Shown piece by piece: positions 34,838 to 45,338 of a DNA stretch of 64,000 bases. The first letter of the stretch is position 1. Each line of letters begins with the position of its first letter. The notes beneath the pieces were generated by a model. It was not told where the DNA came from. It did not search any database and was given only the letters and a program-made list of their open reading frames with translations. The stretch spans positions 3,749,001 to 3,813,000 of the forward strand of contig NC_012587.1 in assembly GCF_000018545.1 (NCBI RefSeq), written 5' to 3'. Source of the DNA: Sinorhizobium fredii NGR234 (GTDB lineage Bacteria; Pseudomonadota; Alphaproteobacteria; Rhizobiales; Rhizobiaceae). The position numbers were made by a program, and so were the translations under genes.

Positions 34838-37507
34838 ATGACCGACAACAAAGACGACAAGACACTCAGCGTAGCGGGCAAGAAGACGCTGACCCTGAAG
34901 CCCTCCGGGGTGACGCAGGGAACCGTGCGCCAGGATATGGGCCGCGGTCGCACGAAGGCGGTCGTGGTCGAAACGAAGAAGACACGCGGCCTGACGCGGC
35001 ACAAGGACGAGCGACCGATCACCCCGGTGAGCGCCGCGCCGGTGGCGCGGCCTGCCGAGCCGCGCCCCGTTCAGCCGCATCCGGCCGGTCGGCCGGCCCC
35101 GCAGCCGCAGCCGCATCAGCCGCGCTCCGAGCAGAACCGTCCCCGCATCGGTGTCGTGTTGAACGACCTTTCGGCCGGCGAGATGGAAGCCCGCCGTCGT
35201 GCGCTTGCCGACGCTCAGGTCCGCGATGCCGAGGAGGCCAAGCGCCGCGCCGAAGAGGAAGCGCGCCGCCGCGTCGAGGAAGAAGCGCGCCTTGCCCGCG
35301 AGAAGGAAGAGGCGGCCCGCCGCGCCGCCGAAGAGGCTGCTCGCCCCGCCGTCGAAGTCGAGAAGGCCGAGCCCGCCGTCGAGGCAGGGCGCCCGCTCGT
35401 CGCCGAGCGCCGTACCGACACCCGTCCGCAACCTGCCCGTCCGGCGTCCGCCGCACCGCAGGCCCCGGCGGCACCTGCTGCGGCCCTTCGTGGCCGTCGT
35501 GCAGGTGCCGAGGAAGAGGAAGAGCGTCCGCGCGGCGGAGCCGGCCCGGCCCGCGGCAAGGTCGTCCGTCCCGAGCCGGCAAAGCCTGCGCCCCGTGCCA
35601 AGGGCGACGAGGGCCGTCGCCAGGGCAAGCTGACGCTGACCGCTGCCGTCGACGAAGACGGTGGTCAGCGCGGTCGTTCGCTTTCGGCCATGCGCCGCCG
35701 CCAGGAGAAGTTCCGGCGCAGCCAGATGCAGGAGACCCGCGAGAAGATCTCGCGCGAGGTCGTCCTGCCGGAGACCATCACGATTCAGGAACTGTCGCAG
35801 CGCATGTCGGAGCGCGCCGTCGACGTCATCAAGTTCCTGATGAAGGAAGGCCAGATGATGAAGCCCGGCGACCTGATCGATGCGGATCTCGCCGAACTCA
35901 TCGCCGGCGAATTCGGCCACACGGTCAAGCGCGTCTCCGAATCCGACGTCGAGGAAGGCATCTTCAACGTCGCAGACTCGGATGAAACCATGGTATCCCG
36001 TCCGCCGATCGTGACGATCATGGGCCACGTCGACCACGGCAAGACGTCGCTGCTCGACGCGATCCGCCACGCCAATGTGGTCGCCGGCGAAGCGGGCGGC
36101 ATCACCCAGCATATCGGTGCCTACCAGGTCGAGCAGAACGGCCAGAAGATCACCTTCATCGACACCCCCGGCCACGCCGCGTTCACGGCGATGCGTGCCC
36201 GCGGTGCCCAGGCGACGGACATTGCCGTTCTCGTCGTCGCGGCCGATGACAGCGTGATGCCGCAGACGATCGAATCGATCAATCACGCCAAGGCGGCCGG
36301 CGTGCCGATCATCGTGGCGATCAACAAGATCGACAAGCCGACGGCGAACCCGCAAAAGGTCCGCACCGAGCTCTTGCAGCATGAGGTCTTCGTCGAATCG
36401 ATGGGTGGTGAAGTGCTCGACGTCGAGGTTTCGGCGAAGAACCAGACCAATCTCGACAAGCTGCTCGAAGCGATCCTGCTGCAGGCCGAAATTCTCGATC
36501 TCAAGGCCAATCCGGACCGGACGGCCGAGGGCACGGTGGTGGAAGCCGAGCTCGACCGCGGCCGCGGTGCGGTTGCCACGGTTCTCGTCCAGAAGGGCAC
36601 GCTGACGCCCGGCCAGATCATTGTCGCCGGCGACCAGTGGGGCCGCGTGCGCGCGCTCGTCAACGACAAGGGTGAACACGTCAAGGAAGCCGGCCCGTCC
36701 ATGCCGGTCGAGGTCCTCGGCCTTTCCGGCACCCCGGCGGCCGGCGACAAGTTCGCCGTCGTCGAGAACGAAAGCCGTGCCCGCGAGATCTCCGAATATC
36801 GCCAGCGGCTTGCCCGCGAGAAGATGGTTGCCCGCCAGTCCGGCTCGCGCGGTTCGCTCGAGCAGATGATGAGCCAGCTACAGGCCTCCGGCCTGAAGGA
36901 GTTCCCGCTGGTCATCAAGGGCGACGTGCAGGGCTCGATCGAAGCGATCGCCGGAGCGCTCGACAAGCTTGGAACCGACGAAGTCAGGGCGCGCATCGTT
37001 CATTCGGGCGCAGGCGGCATCACCGAGTCGGATATCTCGCTTGCCGAAGCCTCGAACGCCGCGATCATCGGCTTCAACGTCCGTGCCAACAAGCAGGCGC
37101 GCGATGCGGCCGACCGGTCCGGCATCGAAATCCGCTACTACAACATCATCTACGACCTGGTGGATGACGTAAAGGCGGCGATGTCCGGCCTGCTTTCGCC
37201 CGAACGGCGCGAAACCTTCCTCGGCAATGCCGAGATCCTCGAGGTGTTCAACATCACCAAGGTCGGCAAGGTCGCGGGTTGCCGCGTCACCGAAGGCAAG
37301 GTCGAGCGTGGTGTTGGTGTCCGCCTGGTGCGCGACAACGTCGTCATCCACGAAGGCAAGCTCAAGACGCTCAAGCGCTTCAAGGACGAGGTCTCCGAGG
37401 TCCAGTCCGGTCAGGAATGCGGCATGGCCTTCGAGAACTACGAAGACATCCGCGCCGGCGACACGATCGAGTGCTTCCGCGTCGAACACATCACGCGGAC
37501 GCTCTAA
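34838..37507 (+). CDS. infB: Translation initiation factor IF-2
   Basis: An 889-aa GTPase that places fMet-tRNA on the 30S subunit. The long N-terminal region (1-310) has a KTLTLKPSG start, Pro/Gln-rich segments and a charged coiled-coil (about 120-185) that varies among rhizobia. G motifs: [10 protein letters not shown] (about 395), DTPGHAAF (about 442) and NKIDKP (about 497). C-terminal domains include [20 protein letters not shown] and [12 protein letters not shown]. The terminator at 37530 ends the operon. Confidence 0.97.
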   Translation: MTDNKDDKTLSVAGKKTLTLKPSGVTQGTVRQDMGRGRTKAVVVETKKTRGLTRHKDERPITPVSAAPVARPAEPRPVQPHPAGRPAPQPQPHQPRSEQNRPRIGVVLNDLSAGEMEARRRALADAQVRDAEEAKRRAEEEARRRVEEEARLAREKEEAARRAAEEAARPAVEVEKAEPAVEAGRPLVAERRTDTRPQPARPASAAPQAPAAPAAALRGRRAGAEEEEERPRGGAGPARGKVVRPEPAKPAPRAKGDEGRRQGKLTLTAAVDEDGGQRGRSLSAMRRRQEKFRRSQMQETREKISREVVLPETITIQELSQRMSERAVDVIKFLMKEGQMMKPGDLIDADLAELIAGEFGHTVKRVSESDVEEGIFNVADSDETMVSRPPIVTIMGHVDHGKTSLLDAIRHANVVAGEAGGITQHIGAYQVEQNGQKITFIDTPGHAAFTAMRARGAQATDIAVLVVAADDSVMPQTIESINHAKAAGVPIIVAINKIDKPTANPQKVRTELLQHEVFVESMGGEVLDVEVSAKNQTNLDKLLEAILLQAEILDLKANPDRTAEGTVVEAELDRGRGAVATVLVQKGTLTPGQIIVAGDQWGRVRALVNDKGEHVKEAGPSMPVEVLGLSGTPAAGDKFAVVENESRAREISEYRQRLAREKMVARQSGSRGSLEQMMSQLQASGLKEFPLVIKGDVQGSIEAIAGALDKLGTDEVRARIVHSGAGGITESDISLAEASNAAIIGFNVRANKQARDAADRSGIEIRYYNIIYDLVDDVKAAMSGLLSPERRETFLGNAEILEVFNITKVGKVAGCRVTEGKVERGVGVRLVRDNVVIHEGKLKTLKRFKDEVSEVQSGQECGMAFENYEDIRAGDTIECFRVEHITRTL

Positions 37508-37529
37508 GTCGATCCGGCAACAGATTGTG

Positions 37530-37562
37530 GGAGCGCCGGATCATCTCCGGCGCTCCTTTTTT
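37530..37562 (+). terminator. Terminator of the rimP-nusA-infB operon
   Basis: Eleven-base arms GGAGCGCCGGA (37530-37540) and TCCGGCGCTCC (37546-37556), then six T. Confidence 0.95.
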
Positions 37563-37618
37563 GGTGCGGACGAGAAGAGGTGCTCGCGGTGTTCCGTCTG
37601 CATCCGTCCCGCCTCCAC

Positions 37619-37720
37619 TGCATGTTCCTTAAATCGGAGCCGATTCAAGGATAAGAACATGCAGCATTTCAAAGTGCTGCAGCGACCTTTGTGCGTCTGA
37701 TATGACGCACGGCGCTGTAG
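37619..37720 (+). repeat. Dispersed two-hairpin repeat, copy A
   Basis: About 102 bp starting TGCATGTTCCTTAAATC and ending GACGCACGGCGCTGTAG. Internal hairpins: GCAGCATTTCAAAGTGCTGC and GCGTCTGATATGACGC. Copy B (39209-39310) matches along its length and a shorter inverted copy C lies at 48728-48783. Sits between infB and rbfA. Confidence 0.8.
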
Positions 37721-37784
37721 CGAACCGATCGCGTCTCGATTGAGGTCGATGCGACCGCAATCGCCGTGATCCAGGATAAACACG

Positions 37785-38192
37785 ATGACCAGATCCACAT
37801 CCTCCGCTCCGTCCCAGCGCATGCTGCGCGTCGGTGAACAGGTGCGCGCCGCGATCACCCAGGTCCTGCAGCGCGGCGAGGTTCGCGACCCGTTGATCGA
37901 GAAGACGGTGATTTCGATTTCCGAAGTGCGCATGTCGCCCGACCTGAAGATCGCTACCGCCTATGTGACGCCGCTCGGTGTCGCCGATCACGCGGCGGTC
38001 ATCGAGGCGCTGAACAAGCATGCGAAATTCATTCGCGGCCGGCTCGGGCCGCAGCTCCGGCAGATGAAGTACATGCCGGATGTCCGCTTCAGGGACGACA
38101 CCAGCTTCGACAACTACCAGAAGATCGATGCGCTGCTGCGCTCGCCGGAAGTCAGCCGCGACCTCGATCCCGATACCGACGACCAAGAATAA
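37785..38192 (+). CDS. rbfA: Ribosome-binding factor A
   Basis: A 135-aa KH-like protein required for 16S rRNA 5' maturation and 30S assembly. Hallmarks are [39 protein letters not shown] segment ([19 protein letters not shown]) and [18 protein letters not shown]. Followed ten bases later by truB, so rbfA and truB are an operon, separated from infB by a terminator and repeat A. Confidence 0.95.
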   Translation: MTRSTSSAPSQRMLRVGEQVRAAITQVLQRGEVRDPLIEKTVISISEVRMSPDLKIATAYVTPLGVADHAAVIEALNKHAKFIRGRLGPQLRQMKYMPDVRFRDDTSFDNYQKIDALLRSPEVSRDLDPDTDDQE

Positions 38193-38201
38193 GAAAGATC
38201 C

Positions 38202-39137
38202 ATGTCCAAGCCGCGCAAACCCAAGGGCCGCCCGATCTCGGGCTGGCTGATCCTCGACAAGCCGCTCGATTTCGGCTCCACCGAGGCGGTGTCCAAGATC
38301 AAGTGGCTGTTCAAGGCGCAGAAGGCCGGCCATGCCGGCACGCTTGATCCGCTCGCCTCCGGCATGTTGCCGATCGCGCTCGGCGACGCCACGAAGACCG
38401 TTCCCTATGTCATGGACGGCCGCAAGATCTATGAGTTCACCGTGGCCTGGGGCGAGGAGCGCTCGACCGACGACCTCGAGGGCGATGTCGTCCGCTCGTC
38501 TTCCGAGCGTCCGAGCGAGGAGGCGATCCGTGTCCTGCTGCCGAAATATACCGGCGTGATCAGCCAGGTGCCGCCGCAGTTTTCGGCCATCAAGATCGAT
38601 GGCGAGCGTGCCTACGATCTCGCCCGCGACGGCGAGACCGTCGATATCCCGGCACGCGAGGTGGAGGTCTTCCGCCTCGCCCTGATCGGCAGCACGCCGC
38701 ACCTCGCCCATTTCGAGATCGAATGCGGCAAGGGCACCTATGTCCGTTCGCTCGCCCGCGACATGGGCCGCGATCTCGGCTGTTTCGGCCATATCGCCTC
38801 GTTGCGCCGTACTTTCGTCGCGCCCTTCGGGGAAGAGGATCTGGTCCCGCTCGCCGATCTCGTCGCACTGGAGAAGATCGAAGACGATGCGGAACGACTT
38901 GCCGCGCTCGACGATTATCTGATCGACACCGGCGAGGCGCTTTCCGATCTGCCGCATGTTGCGGTGAGCGACGATCAGGCGCATCGGCTGAGGATGGGCA
39001 ACCCGATCATCCTGCGTGGACGGGATGCGCCGCTGCCGGCCCCCGAGGCCTATGCGACGGCGCGCGGCAAGCTTGTCGCCATCGGCGAGGTCGCCGAAGG
39101 TGAATTTCGACCGAAGCGTGTGTTCGCCGACCATTGA
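38202..39137 (+). CDS. truB: tRNA pseudouridine(55) synthase
   Basis: A 311-aa TruB making pseudouridine 55 in the T-loop of tRNAs. [20 protein letters not shown] is the start of the catalytic domain, catalytic Asp is about residue 49 in [14 protein letters not shown], followed by [20 protein letters not shown] and [14 protein letters not shown]. The C-terminal part (about 235-311) is a PUA-like extension. Repeat B lies downstream. Confidence 0.95.
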   Translation: MSKPRKPKGRPISGWLILDKPLDFGSTEAVSKIKWLFKAQKAGHAGTLDPLASGMLPIALGDATKTVPYVMDGRKIYEFTVAWGEERSTDDLEGDVVRSSSERPSEEAIRVLLPKYTGVISQVPPQFSAIKIDGERAYDLARDGETVDIPAREVEVFRLALIGSTPHLAHFEIECGKGTYVRSLARDMGRDLGCFGHIASLRRTFVAPFGEEDLVPLADLVALEKIEDDAERLAALDDYLIDTGEALSDLPHVAVSDDQAHRLRMGNPIILRGRDAPLPAPEAYATARGKLVAIGEVAEGEFRPKRVFADH

Positions 39138-39208
39138 CCGGCGGCCGGCGCCCCGCCAAGAATCGGTCCGGACTGCGTGAGCGGCGCATGGGCGCTTAAC
39201 GCGGCGGC

Positions 39209-39310
39209 TGCATGTTTCCTTTAATCCTAGCCGGTTTAAGGATCAAAGCATGCCGTGATTCAAAGGCTACAGCGTCCTTCGTGCACCTGAAAAGACGCAC
39301 GGCGCTGTAG
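39209..39310 (+). repeat. Dispersed two-hairpin repeat, copy B
   Basis: 102 bp, same orientation and length as copy A: starts TGCATGTTTCCTTTAATC and ends GACGCACGGCGCTGTAG, with moderate divergence in the middle. Occupies most of the gap between truB and the histidine kinase. Confidence 0.8.
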
Positions 39311-39362
39311 GAAGCCCGGGGCCGCAGTCGCGGCACGGTCCAGGCGGCGAAAGGCGGTTCGG

Positions 39363-41069
39363 ATGCTCAAGGCGCCAGAGAAAAGCGAGGGCGAGGTCTC
39401 ATCCGGCGGTCTTCAGGCCGTTGCCGCCTTTGTTCGCCAATATCTTCGCAGGCCGTTCAGCTTCTATCTGCTCTCGCTGCTGCTGATCGCGATCGTCCCT
39501 TCCTTCATCTTCTCGTTCGTCATTGTGAAGCGTAGCGTCGACGCGCAGGAGCAGGTCGTCACCTCGCTGCTCAAGGCCTCGACCGGGTCGGTTACCCGGA
39601 TCGTCGAGCGCGAGGTCGAGGGTATGATGACAACGCTCAAGGTGCTGTCGACCTCCGGGGCCGTCGATCTCCGCAATCTGCGCGGCTTTTACGACCGCGC
39701 TTCGAGCGCACTGGCCGGCACTCATTCCAACCTGATCGTCGTCGACAGCGACCACAATTTGCGGATGAGCACCGGCGTCCCTGTCGGAACGCTGTTGGGG
39801 CGGGCATCCGATCCGGACCTCGACATTGCCTTCAAGAGCAGCGGACCGGTCGTTTCGGGCGCCTTCTTCGCCAACACCGCCAAGAGCTGGGTCTTCAACG
39901 TCTATCTGCCGATAAACGGTCCGGACGGCGAACGCTATCTGTTGGGCCTCACCCAGGATGCCGCCCGCATGGCCAAGGCGGTCAACCGCGACACGCTTTC
40001 ACCCGGCTGGAATGCCGCACTGGTCGACGGCAAGGGCAAGGTGATCGCTTCCTCGGATCCCTCGACCCGTCCCGGTGAAGCGTTCTTTCTGGACGCGCTG
40101 CCTCAGATCAGCATCGGCGTCAGCGATATCAACGAGCATGGCGTGGCCTACCGCGTCGTTTCGGAATTCTCCGTCGTCACCGGCTGGCGCATCGTTGCCT
40201 GGGCGCCGCGTGAGATCGTCGATGCGCCGATCCTCTGGTCGTTTCTCTGGCTGTCGCTCGGCGGCATCATCTTCGCCAGCATCGCCATCGCCGGATCGTT
40301 GATCATCGCGCGGTTGCTGACGCAAGGCGTCAAGCTGCTGGCGCTCGACGCGCGGCGCCTCGGCGCCGGCGAAGTGATCGAGCCACGCCGCTACGTCATT
40401 ACCGAAGTCGAGGCCGTGTCGGCGTCACTTGCCCGCGCGGCGGCGGCACGAACCAGGGCCGAGGCGGAAATCCGGCTCCTCATGCGGGAGGTCGCGCACC
40501 GTTCGAAGAACCAGCTCACCGTCATCCAGTCGATGCTGGCCCAATCCGCCTGGTCGAGCGAGGACACGTCGGAATTCGTCGATGCGTTCCGCAAGCGGCT
40601 GGCTGGCCTCGCCCGATCGACCGATCTGATGATTGCCAATGCAGCGATGGGCGTGGATTTCCGCGAGCTTGCCGAGGAGCAGTTGCAACCCTTTGCCCCC
40701 GACGAGCCGGGCCGCATCGTGCTTGACGGGCCGGCCTTGCGGCTGGAGACGCAAATGGCGCAGACGCTCGGCATGGTGCTTCACGAACTCGCGACGAACG
40801 CGATCAAGCATGGGGCACTCGCCAATGCGACGGGGACGATCAAGCTCGAATGGTCCTCGTCAGCTGGTGCAACCATCATCCGCTGGCGCGAAAGCGGCGC
40901 GGATCTCGTCGAACCGGCACCGACGCATCGAAGGGGTTTCGGATCGGTGGTGATCGAGCGGATGCTCGGCATGGCCTTGCGCGCCGAACTCGAAAGGACC
41001 ATGCATGCCGACGGCATCGAATGGTGCATCCGCATCCCTCGTACCGGCGGTGTCGAGGACGGTGCGTAG
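39363..41069 (+). CDS. HWE-type sensor histidine kinase with extracytoplasmic CACHE sensor
   Basis: A 568-aa kinase. First membrane helix about 31-53, periplasmic double-CACHE-like sensor (about 55-280), second helix about 283-308, a short HAMP-like linker, then the kinase. The H-box is REVAHRSKNQLTVIQSML (His about 379); the ATPase part has LHELATNAIKHGAL (N box) and IRWRES, the W-x-E of HWE kinases. Such enzymes usually act through stand-alone response regulators, often in the general stress or blue-light networks; none is adjacent. Lies between truB and rpsO without an apparent operon. Confidence 0.9.
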   Translation: MLKAPEKSEGEVSSGGLQAVAAFVRQYLRRPFSFYLLSLLLIAIVPSFIFSFVIVKRSVDAQEQVVTSLLKASTGSVTRIVEREVEGMMTTLKVLSTSGAVDLRNLRGFYDRASSALAGTHSNLIVVDSDHNLRMSTGVPVGTLLGRASDPDLDIAFKSSGPVVSGAFFANTAKSWVFNVYLPINGPDGERYLLGLTQDAARMAKAVNRDTLSPGWNAALVDGKGKVIASSDPSTRPGEAFFLDALPQISIGVSDINEHGVAYRVVSEFSVVTGWRIVAWAPREIVDAPILWSFLWLSLGGIIFASIAIAGSLIIARLLTQGVKLLALDARRLGAGEVIEPRRYVITEVEAVSASLARAAAARTRAEAEIRLLMREVAHRSKNQLTVIQSMLAQSAWSSEDTSEFVDAFRKRLAGLARSTDLMIANAAMGVDFRELAEEQLQPFAPDEPGRIVLDGPALRLETQMAQTLGMVLHELATNAIKHGALANATGTIKLEWSSSAGATIIRWRESGADLVEPAPTHRRGFGSVVIERMLGMALRAELERTMHADGIEWCIRIPRTGGVEDGA

Positions 41070-41259
41070 CAGGGGCTGCGGTCGCCCGTGGGGGCCGGTG
41101 GCGCCGATCGGCGGCCGGCTCGATCGCCCTTTCCTTTTGCGTCCGTTTCGGTTATAGGCACGCCAGCGAAAGGCACCGCCTCTTCGTGTGAACGGCCGCG
41201 GCTGGACGACATCCCGGCTGCCGGCGACCCCTAATCCTCGAAATCGAAAGGATCAACCG

Positions 41260-41529
41260 ATGTCGATCACTGCAGAGCGCAAGGCTCAGCTCATCAAGGA
41301 TTTTGCAACCGTTGAAGGCGATACCGGTTCTCCGGAAGTCCAGGTTGCGCTCCTGACGGAACGGATCAACAACCTGACCGAACACTTTAAGGACCACAAG
41401 AAGGACAACCATTCCCGCCGTGGTCTTCTCGCGATGGTTTCCAGCCGTCGCTCGCTCCTCGACTATCTGAAGAAGAAAGACGAAGCGCGCTACAGCAAGC
41501 TGATCGGTGCCCTCGGCATCCGTCGCTAA
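41260..41529 (+). CDS. rpsO: 30S ribosomal protein S15
   Basis: An 89-aa S15 binding 16S r[23 protein letters not shown], then [40 protein letters not shown] and [20 protein letters not shown] precedes the ATG at 41260; the longer upstream frame has no support. rpsO-pnp order is conserved in bacteria. Confidence 0.97.
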
Positions 41530-41537
41530 ACGACTGT

Positions 41538-41571
41538 CCGGCGGGTCGCTCGGCGATCCGCCGGCTTTTTT
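41538..41571 (+). terminator. Terminator between rpsO and pnp
   Basis: Arms CCGGCGGGTCGC (41538-41549) and GCGATCCGCCGG (41553-41564), then CTTTTTT. Partial read-through into pnp is usual for this gene pair. Confidence 0.9.
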
Positions 41572-41597
41572 ATTTGGGCGTTGAGCGCCCGCCAATA

Positions 41598-41633
41598 CTC
41601 TCCCTGGGCGCCGGAGGCGCCTAGAACGGAGAG
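41598..41633 (+). promoter_or_regulatory. Stem-loop in the pnp leader
   Basis: CTCTCC (41598-41603) pairs with GGAGAG (41628-41633), and GGGCGCC (41606-41612) with GGCGCCT (41616-41622), giving a bulged hairpin in the 300-nt untranslated stretch before pnp. It is in the position of the RNase III-cut autoregulatory hairpin of enteric pnp; function here is inference. The rest of 41634-41880 holds no gene. Confidence 0.5.
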
Positions 41634-41880
41634 ATGTCCAGCGAGCCGGATGGGCCGGTATCGCGGATCAACCGATGGCCCGTCATGGGGCAGGATTGCA
41701 GGATGCTTCGGCGCCTGCTTGCCGAAGCGCTTCCATGCGGGTGAGCGCGGCAAAGCGGTGAGCGGCCGGTTCCATTTGAAGCCTCCCGTTGTCTTGCCCG
41801 TGATGCGCCACACCATGCGGCACCAAGATCGCCTGCGCTGCAACAGCCGCGGACGATCTCCCGCACATGAAGGACAGAAC

Positions 41881-44034
41881 ATGTTCGAGACCCACAAGGT
41901 AGAAATCGAATGGGCTGGGCGTCCGCTCAAGCTCGAAACCGGCAAGATCGCCCGCCAGGCCGACGGCGCCGTTCTCGCCACCTACGGCGAAACCGTCGTG
42001 CTCGCCACGGTCGTTTCCGCCAAGGCACCGAAGCCCGGTCAGGATTTCTTCCCCCTGACCGTGAACTATCAGGAAAAGACCTATGCCGCCGGCAAGATCC
42101 CCGGCGGCTATTTCAAGCGTGAAGGGCGCCCGAGCGAAAACGAGACGCTCGTCTCGCGCCTGATCGACCGGCCGATCCGCCCGCTCTTCCCGGACGGCTA
42201 CAAGAACGACACCCAGGTGATCGTCACGGTCATGCAGCATGACCTCGAAAACAATCCCGATGTCGTTTCCATGGTTGCGGCCTCCGCGGCGCTGACGCTT
42301 TCCGGCATCCCCTTCATGGGACCGATCGGCGGTGCCCGCGTAGGCTACATCAACGGCGAGTATGTGCTGAACCCGCATCTCGACGAAATGGACGAATCCT
42401 CGCTGGATCTGGTCGTCGCCGGCACGCAGGAAGCCGTGCTGATGGTCGAGTCGGAGGCCAAGGAACTGCCGGAAGACGTCATGCTCGGCGCGGTCGTTTT
42501 CGGCCAGCAGGGCTTCCAGCCGGTCATCGACGCGATCATCAAGCTTGCCGAAGTCGCCGCCAAGGAGCCGCGCGAATTCGATCCGGAAGATCATTCCGCC
42601 CTCGAAAACGCCATGCTGGCAATCGCCGAGGACGAACTGCGCAACGCCTATAAGATCACCGAAAAGGCTGCCCGCTACGCCGCGGTCGACGCCGTCAAGG
42701 CCAAGGTCAAGGAGCACTTCCTGCCGGAAGGCATCGAGAACCCGGCCCATACGGCCGAGGAAATCGGCTCGGTCTTCAAGCACCTGCAGGCCAAGATCGT
42801 CCGCTGGAACATTCTCGACACCAAGAGCCGCATCGACGGCCGCGATCTCGAAACCGTTCGCCCGATCGTCTCTGAAGTCGGCCTTCTGCCGCGCACGCAC
42901 GGTTCGGCGCTGTTCACCCGCGGTGAAACGCAGGCGATCGTCGTTGCCACGCTCGGCACAGGCGAAGACGAACAGTACGTCGATTCCTTGACTGGCATGT
43001 ACAAAGAACGCTTCATGCTGCACTACAACTTCCCGCCCTTCTCGGTCGGCGAAACCGGTCGCATGGGCTCCCCGGGCCGCCGCGAAATCGGTCACGGCAA
43101 GCTCGCCTGGCGCGCTATTCGCCCGATGCTGCCGGAAGCCGAGCAGTTCCCTTACACGCTGCGCGTCGTTTCGGAGATCACCGAATCGAACGGCTCCTCC
43201 TCGATGGCAACCGTCTGCGGCACCTCGCTGGCACTGATGGATGCCGGCGTGCCGCTCGCCAAGCCGGTCGCCGGTATCGCCATGGGCCTGATCAAGGAAG
43301 ATGAGCGCTTTGCGGTTCTCTCCGACATCCTCGGCGACGAAGACCACCTCGGCGACATGGACTTCAAGGTTGCGGGCACCGAAGCCGGCATCACCTCGCT
43401 GCAGATGGACATCAAGATCGAGGGCATCACCGAAGAGATCATGGGCATCGCGCTCAACCAGGCCAAGGGCGGCCGTCTCCACATCCTCGGCGAAATGGCC
43501 AAGGCCATATCCGAGAGCCGCGGCCAGCTCGGCGAATTCGCGCCGCGCATCGAAGTGATGAACATTCCGGTCGACAAGATCCGCGAAGTCATCGGCTCGG
43601 GCGGCAAGGTCATCCGCGAAATCGTCGAGAAGACCGGTGCCAAGATCAACATCGAGGACGACGGCACCGTCAAGATCGCTTCCTCTTCCGGCAAGGAGAT
43701 CGAAGCGGCTCGCAAGTGGATCCACTCGATCGTCGCCGAACCGGAAGTCGGCCAGATCTATGAGGGAACGGTCGTCAAGACCGCCGATTTCGGCGCCTTC
43801 GTCAACTTCTTCGGCGCCCGCGACGGCCTCGTCCACATCTCGCAGCTCGCCTCCGAGCGCGTCGCCAAGACGACCGATGTCGTCAAGGAAGGCGACAAGG
43901 TCTGGGTCAAGCTGATGGGCTTCGACGAGCGCGGCAAGGTTCGCCTTTCCATGAAGGTCGTCGACCAGGCGACCGGCAAGGAAGTCGTCGCCGAGAAGGG
44001 CGAAAAGAAGGACGGCGGCGAAGCGGCTGAATAA
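41881..44034 (+). CDS. pnp: Polyribonucleotide nucleotidyltransferase (PNPase)
   Basis: A 717-aa phosphorolytic 3'-5' exoribonuclease. Two RNase PH domains (about 12-145 and 310-540) flank an all-helical linker; catalytic core includes [20 protein letters not shown] and [22 protein letters not shown] domain [20 protein letters not shown] (about 565-585) and S1 domain [20 protein letters not shown] (about 623-645) follow, with an acidic/Lys tail. The ATG at 41881 with GAAGGACAG upstream fits the conserved [11 protein letters not shown] start. Confidence 0.97.
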   Translation: MFETHKVEIEWAGRPLKLETGKIARQADGAVLATYGETVVLATVVSAKAPKPGQDFFPLTVNYQEKTYAAGKIPGGYFKREGRPSENETLVSRLIDRPIRPLFPDGYKNDTQVIVTVMQHDLENNPDVVSMVAASAALTLSGIPFMGPIGGARVGYINGEYVLNPHLDEMDESSLDLVVAGTQEAVLMVESEAKELPEDVMLGAVVFGQQGFQPVIDAIIKLAEVAAKEPREFDPEDHSALENAMLAIAEDELRNAYKITEKAARYAAVDAVKAKVKEHFLPEGIENPAHTAEEIGSVFKHLQAKIVRWNILDTKSRIDGRDLETVRPIVSEVGLLPRTHGSALFTRGETQAIVVATLGTGEDEQYVDSLTGMYKERFMLHYNFPPFSVGETGRMGSPGRREIGHGKLAWRAIRPMLPEAEQFPYTLRVVSEITESNGSSSMATVCGTSLALMDAGVPLAKPVAGIAMGLIKEDERFAVLSDILGDEDHLGDMDFKVAGTEAGITSLQMDIKIEGITEEIMGIALNQAKGGRLHILGEMAKAISESRGQLGEFAPRIEVMNIPVDKIREVIGSGGKVIREIVEKTGAKINIEDDGTVKIASSSGKEIEAARKWIHSIVAEPEVGQIYEGTVVKTADFGAFVNFFGARDGLVHISQLASERVAKTTDVVKEGDKVWVKLMGFDERGKVRLSMKVVDQATGKEVVAEKGEKKDGGEAAE

Positions 44035-44056
44035 GCCGGCTTCAGCCAGTTGAGAC

Positions 44057-44090
44057 GGGGCGCGGAGCGGATGGCTCCGCGCCCCTTTCT
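44057..44090 (+). terminator. Terminator of pnp
   Basis: Twelve-base arms GGGGCGCGGAGC (44057-44068) and GCTCCGCGCCCC (44074-44085) followed by TTTCTT. Confidence 0.9.
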
Positions 44091-44113
44091 TGTAAGACGA
44101 ATGGAAACGACCC

Positions 44114-45130
44114 ATGAGCCGCGACGCGCTGAAAACCCTGTTCCACCCCTTCGAAACCGGTATCATCGATCCGCCGGGGGAAGGCGAGCGTGTGCTCTTT
44201 CTCGGTGCCGAGGCGGGCTACAGGCTGCCCGAGGGCTTCGTGGCACCGATTTCCGCCGTGCAGCCCCTGCGGCCGCTCTATCGGGCCCTTGAGGCGATGC
44301 GGGCCGATGTGAGCCCTGTCGTTGCGGGCGAGGACTATGACGTCGCTCTGGTGCTCTGCGGCAAACACAAGGGCGAGAACGAGGACCGCATCGCCGAGGC
44401 GCTGAAGCGCACGCGCGAGGGCGCCCTCATCGTCGTTGCCGGCAGCAAGGAAGACGGCATCCAGTCGCTGAAGAAGCGCGTCGCCAAATTCGAATGGGAT
44501 GGCGACCATCTGCCGAAGTACCACGGCGTCGCCTTCTGGTTCACGCGGCCGGAGGATGTGGCCGATGCCATCCAGAAACTCGCCAAGGCTCCGGTGCGGG
44601 TGGACGATGTCTTCGAGGCAGCACCAGGCATGTTCTCGCATGATCGCGTCGACGCCGGTTCGGAACTTCTCGCCTCGCGCCTGCCGAAGGATTTCACCGG
44701 CCATGCGGCCGACTTCGGCGCCGGCTGGGGTTATCTTTCCGTGATGCTGGCGCAGGCCTCCCCCGGGCTCAAGGGCATCGATCTGTTCGAGGCCGATCAC
44801 GAGGCGCTGGAAGCGGCGCGCCGCAACGTGAAGGCGAACGCGCCGACAACCCCGGCGCGTTTCTACTGGCACGACCTGACCAGTGAGGAAACCCGCGACA
44901 AATACGACCTGATCGTCATGAATCCGCCCTTCCACGAGGGGCATGCCGCCGAGCCGGCGATCGGGTCAGCGATCATCAAGGCGGCGTTGAAGGCGCTAAA
45001 GCAGGGCGGCAGGCTCATGCTCGTCGCAAATCGCGGCCTGCCTTACGAGCAGGTCCTGGCAGAGAACGCCAAGGAGTATGGCGAGACCTGCCGCAATGCG
45101 CGCTTCAAGGTGCTCTGGGCGAAGCGCTGA
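44114..45130 (+). CDS. Class I SAM methyltransferase, RsmC/RlmG-like
   Basis: A 338-aa protein with the two-domain layout of rRNA guanine-N2 methyltransferases: a degenerate N-terminal half (1-165) and a catalytic C-terminal half. Motif I is AADFGAGWGYLSVMLA (about 199-214), motif IV is IVMNPPFHEG (about 265). The NPPF motif points to methylation of an exocyclic amino group in RNA, probably 16S G1207-type (RsmC), but RlmG-type 23S activity is possible. Ribosome site GGAAACGAC is weak. RIME1 repeat follows. Confidence 0.87.
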   Translation: MSRDALKTLFHPFETGIIDPPGEGERVLFLGAEAGYRLPEGFVAPISAVQPLRPLYRALEAMRADVSPVVAGEDYDVALVLCGKHKGENEDRIAEALKRTREGALIVVAGSKEDGIQSLKKRVAKFEWDGDHLPKYHGVAFWFTRPEDVADAIQKLAKAPVRVDDVFEAAPGMFSHDRVDAGSELLASRLPKDFTGHAADFGAGWGYLSVMLAQASPGLKGIDLFEADHEALEAARRNVKANAPTTPARFYWHDLTSEETRDKYDLIVMNPPFHEGHAAEPAIGSAIIKAALKALKQGGRLMLVANRGLPYEQVLAENAKEYGETCRNARFKVLWAKR

Positions 45131-45168
45131 ACGGCGATACCTGAAGACGACCCTTTTCCCGGTCTCCG

Positions 45169-45293
45169 CCCCTCATCCGCCTGCCGGCACCTTCTCCCCG
45201 CAAGCGGGGCGAAGGGACTCGCCGCGAGCTCTCAGTTCCCTGTCCCCGGGTGCGGGGAGAGGTTAGTCCTCGGGTTAAACCCGAGGAGAGGGG
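45169..45293. repeat. RIME1-like intergenic repeat
   Basis: Begins CCCCTCATCCGCCTGCCGG, has hairpin CTTCTCCCCGCAAGCGGGGCGAAGG and ends with GTTAGTCCTCGGGTTAAACC, GAGGAGAGGGG. Both ends match 28169-28300; the centres differ. Between the convergent methyltransferase and fabI genes. Confidence 0.82.
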
Positions 45294-45338
45294 CAATCTT
45301 CAAAGGTCCTGGTAAAGGCGCGAGCCTGGAGAGTGCGT

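Noticed and set aside
34739-36679. 646-codon antisense frame over infB
   Set aside because: Shadow of the GC-rich IF-2 linker; no recognisable protein features.
41683-44166. 827-codon open frame antisense to pnp
   Set aside because: Same shadow effect; pnp is certain from motifs and length.
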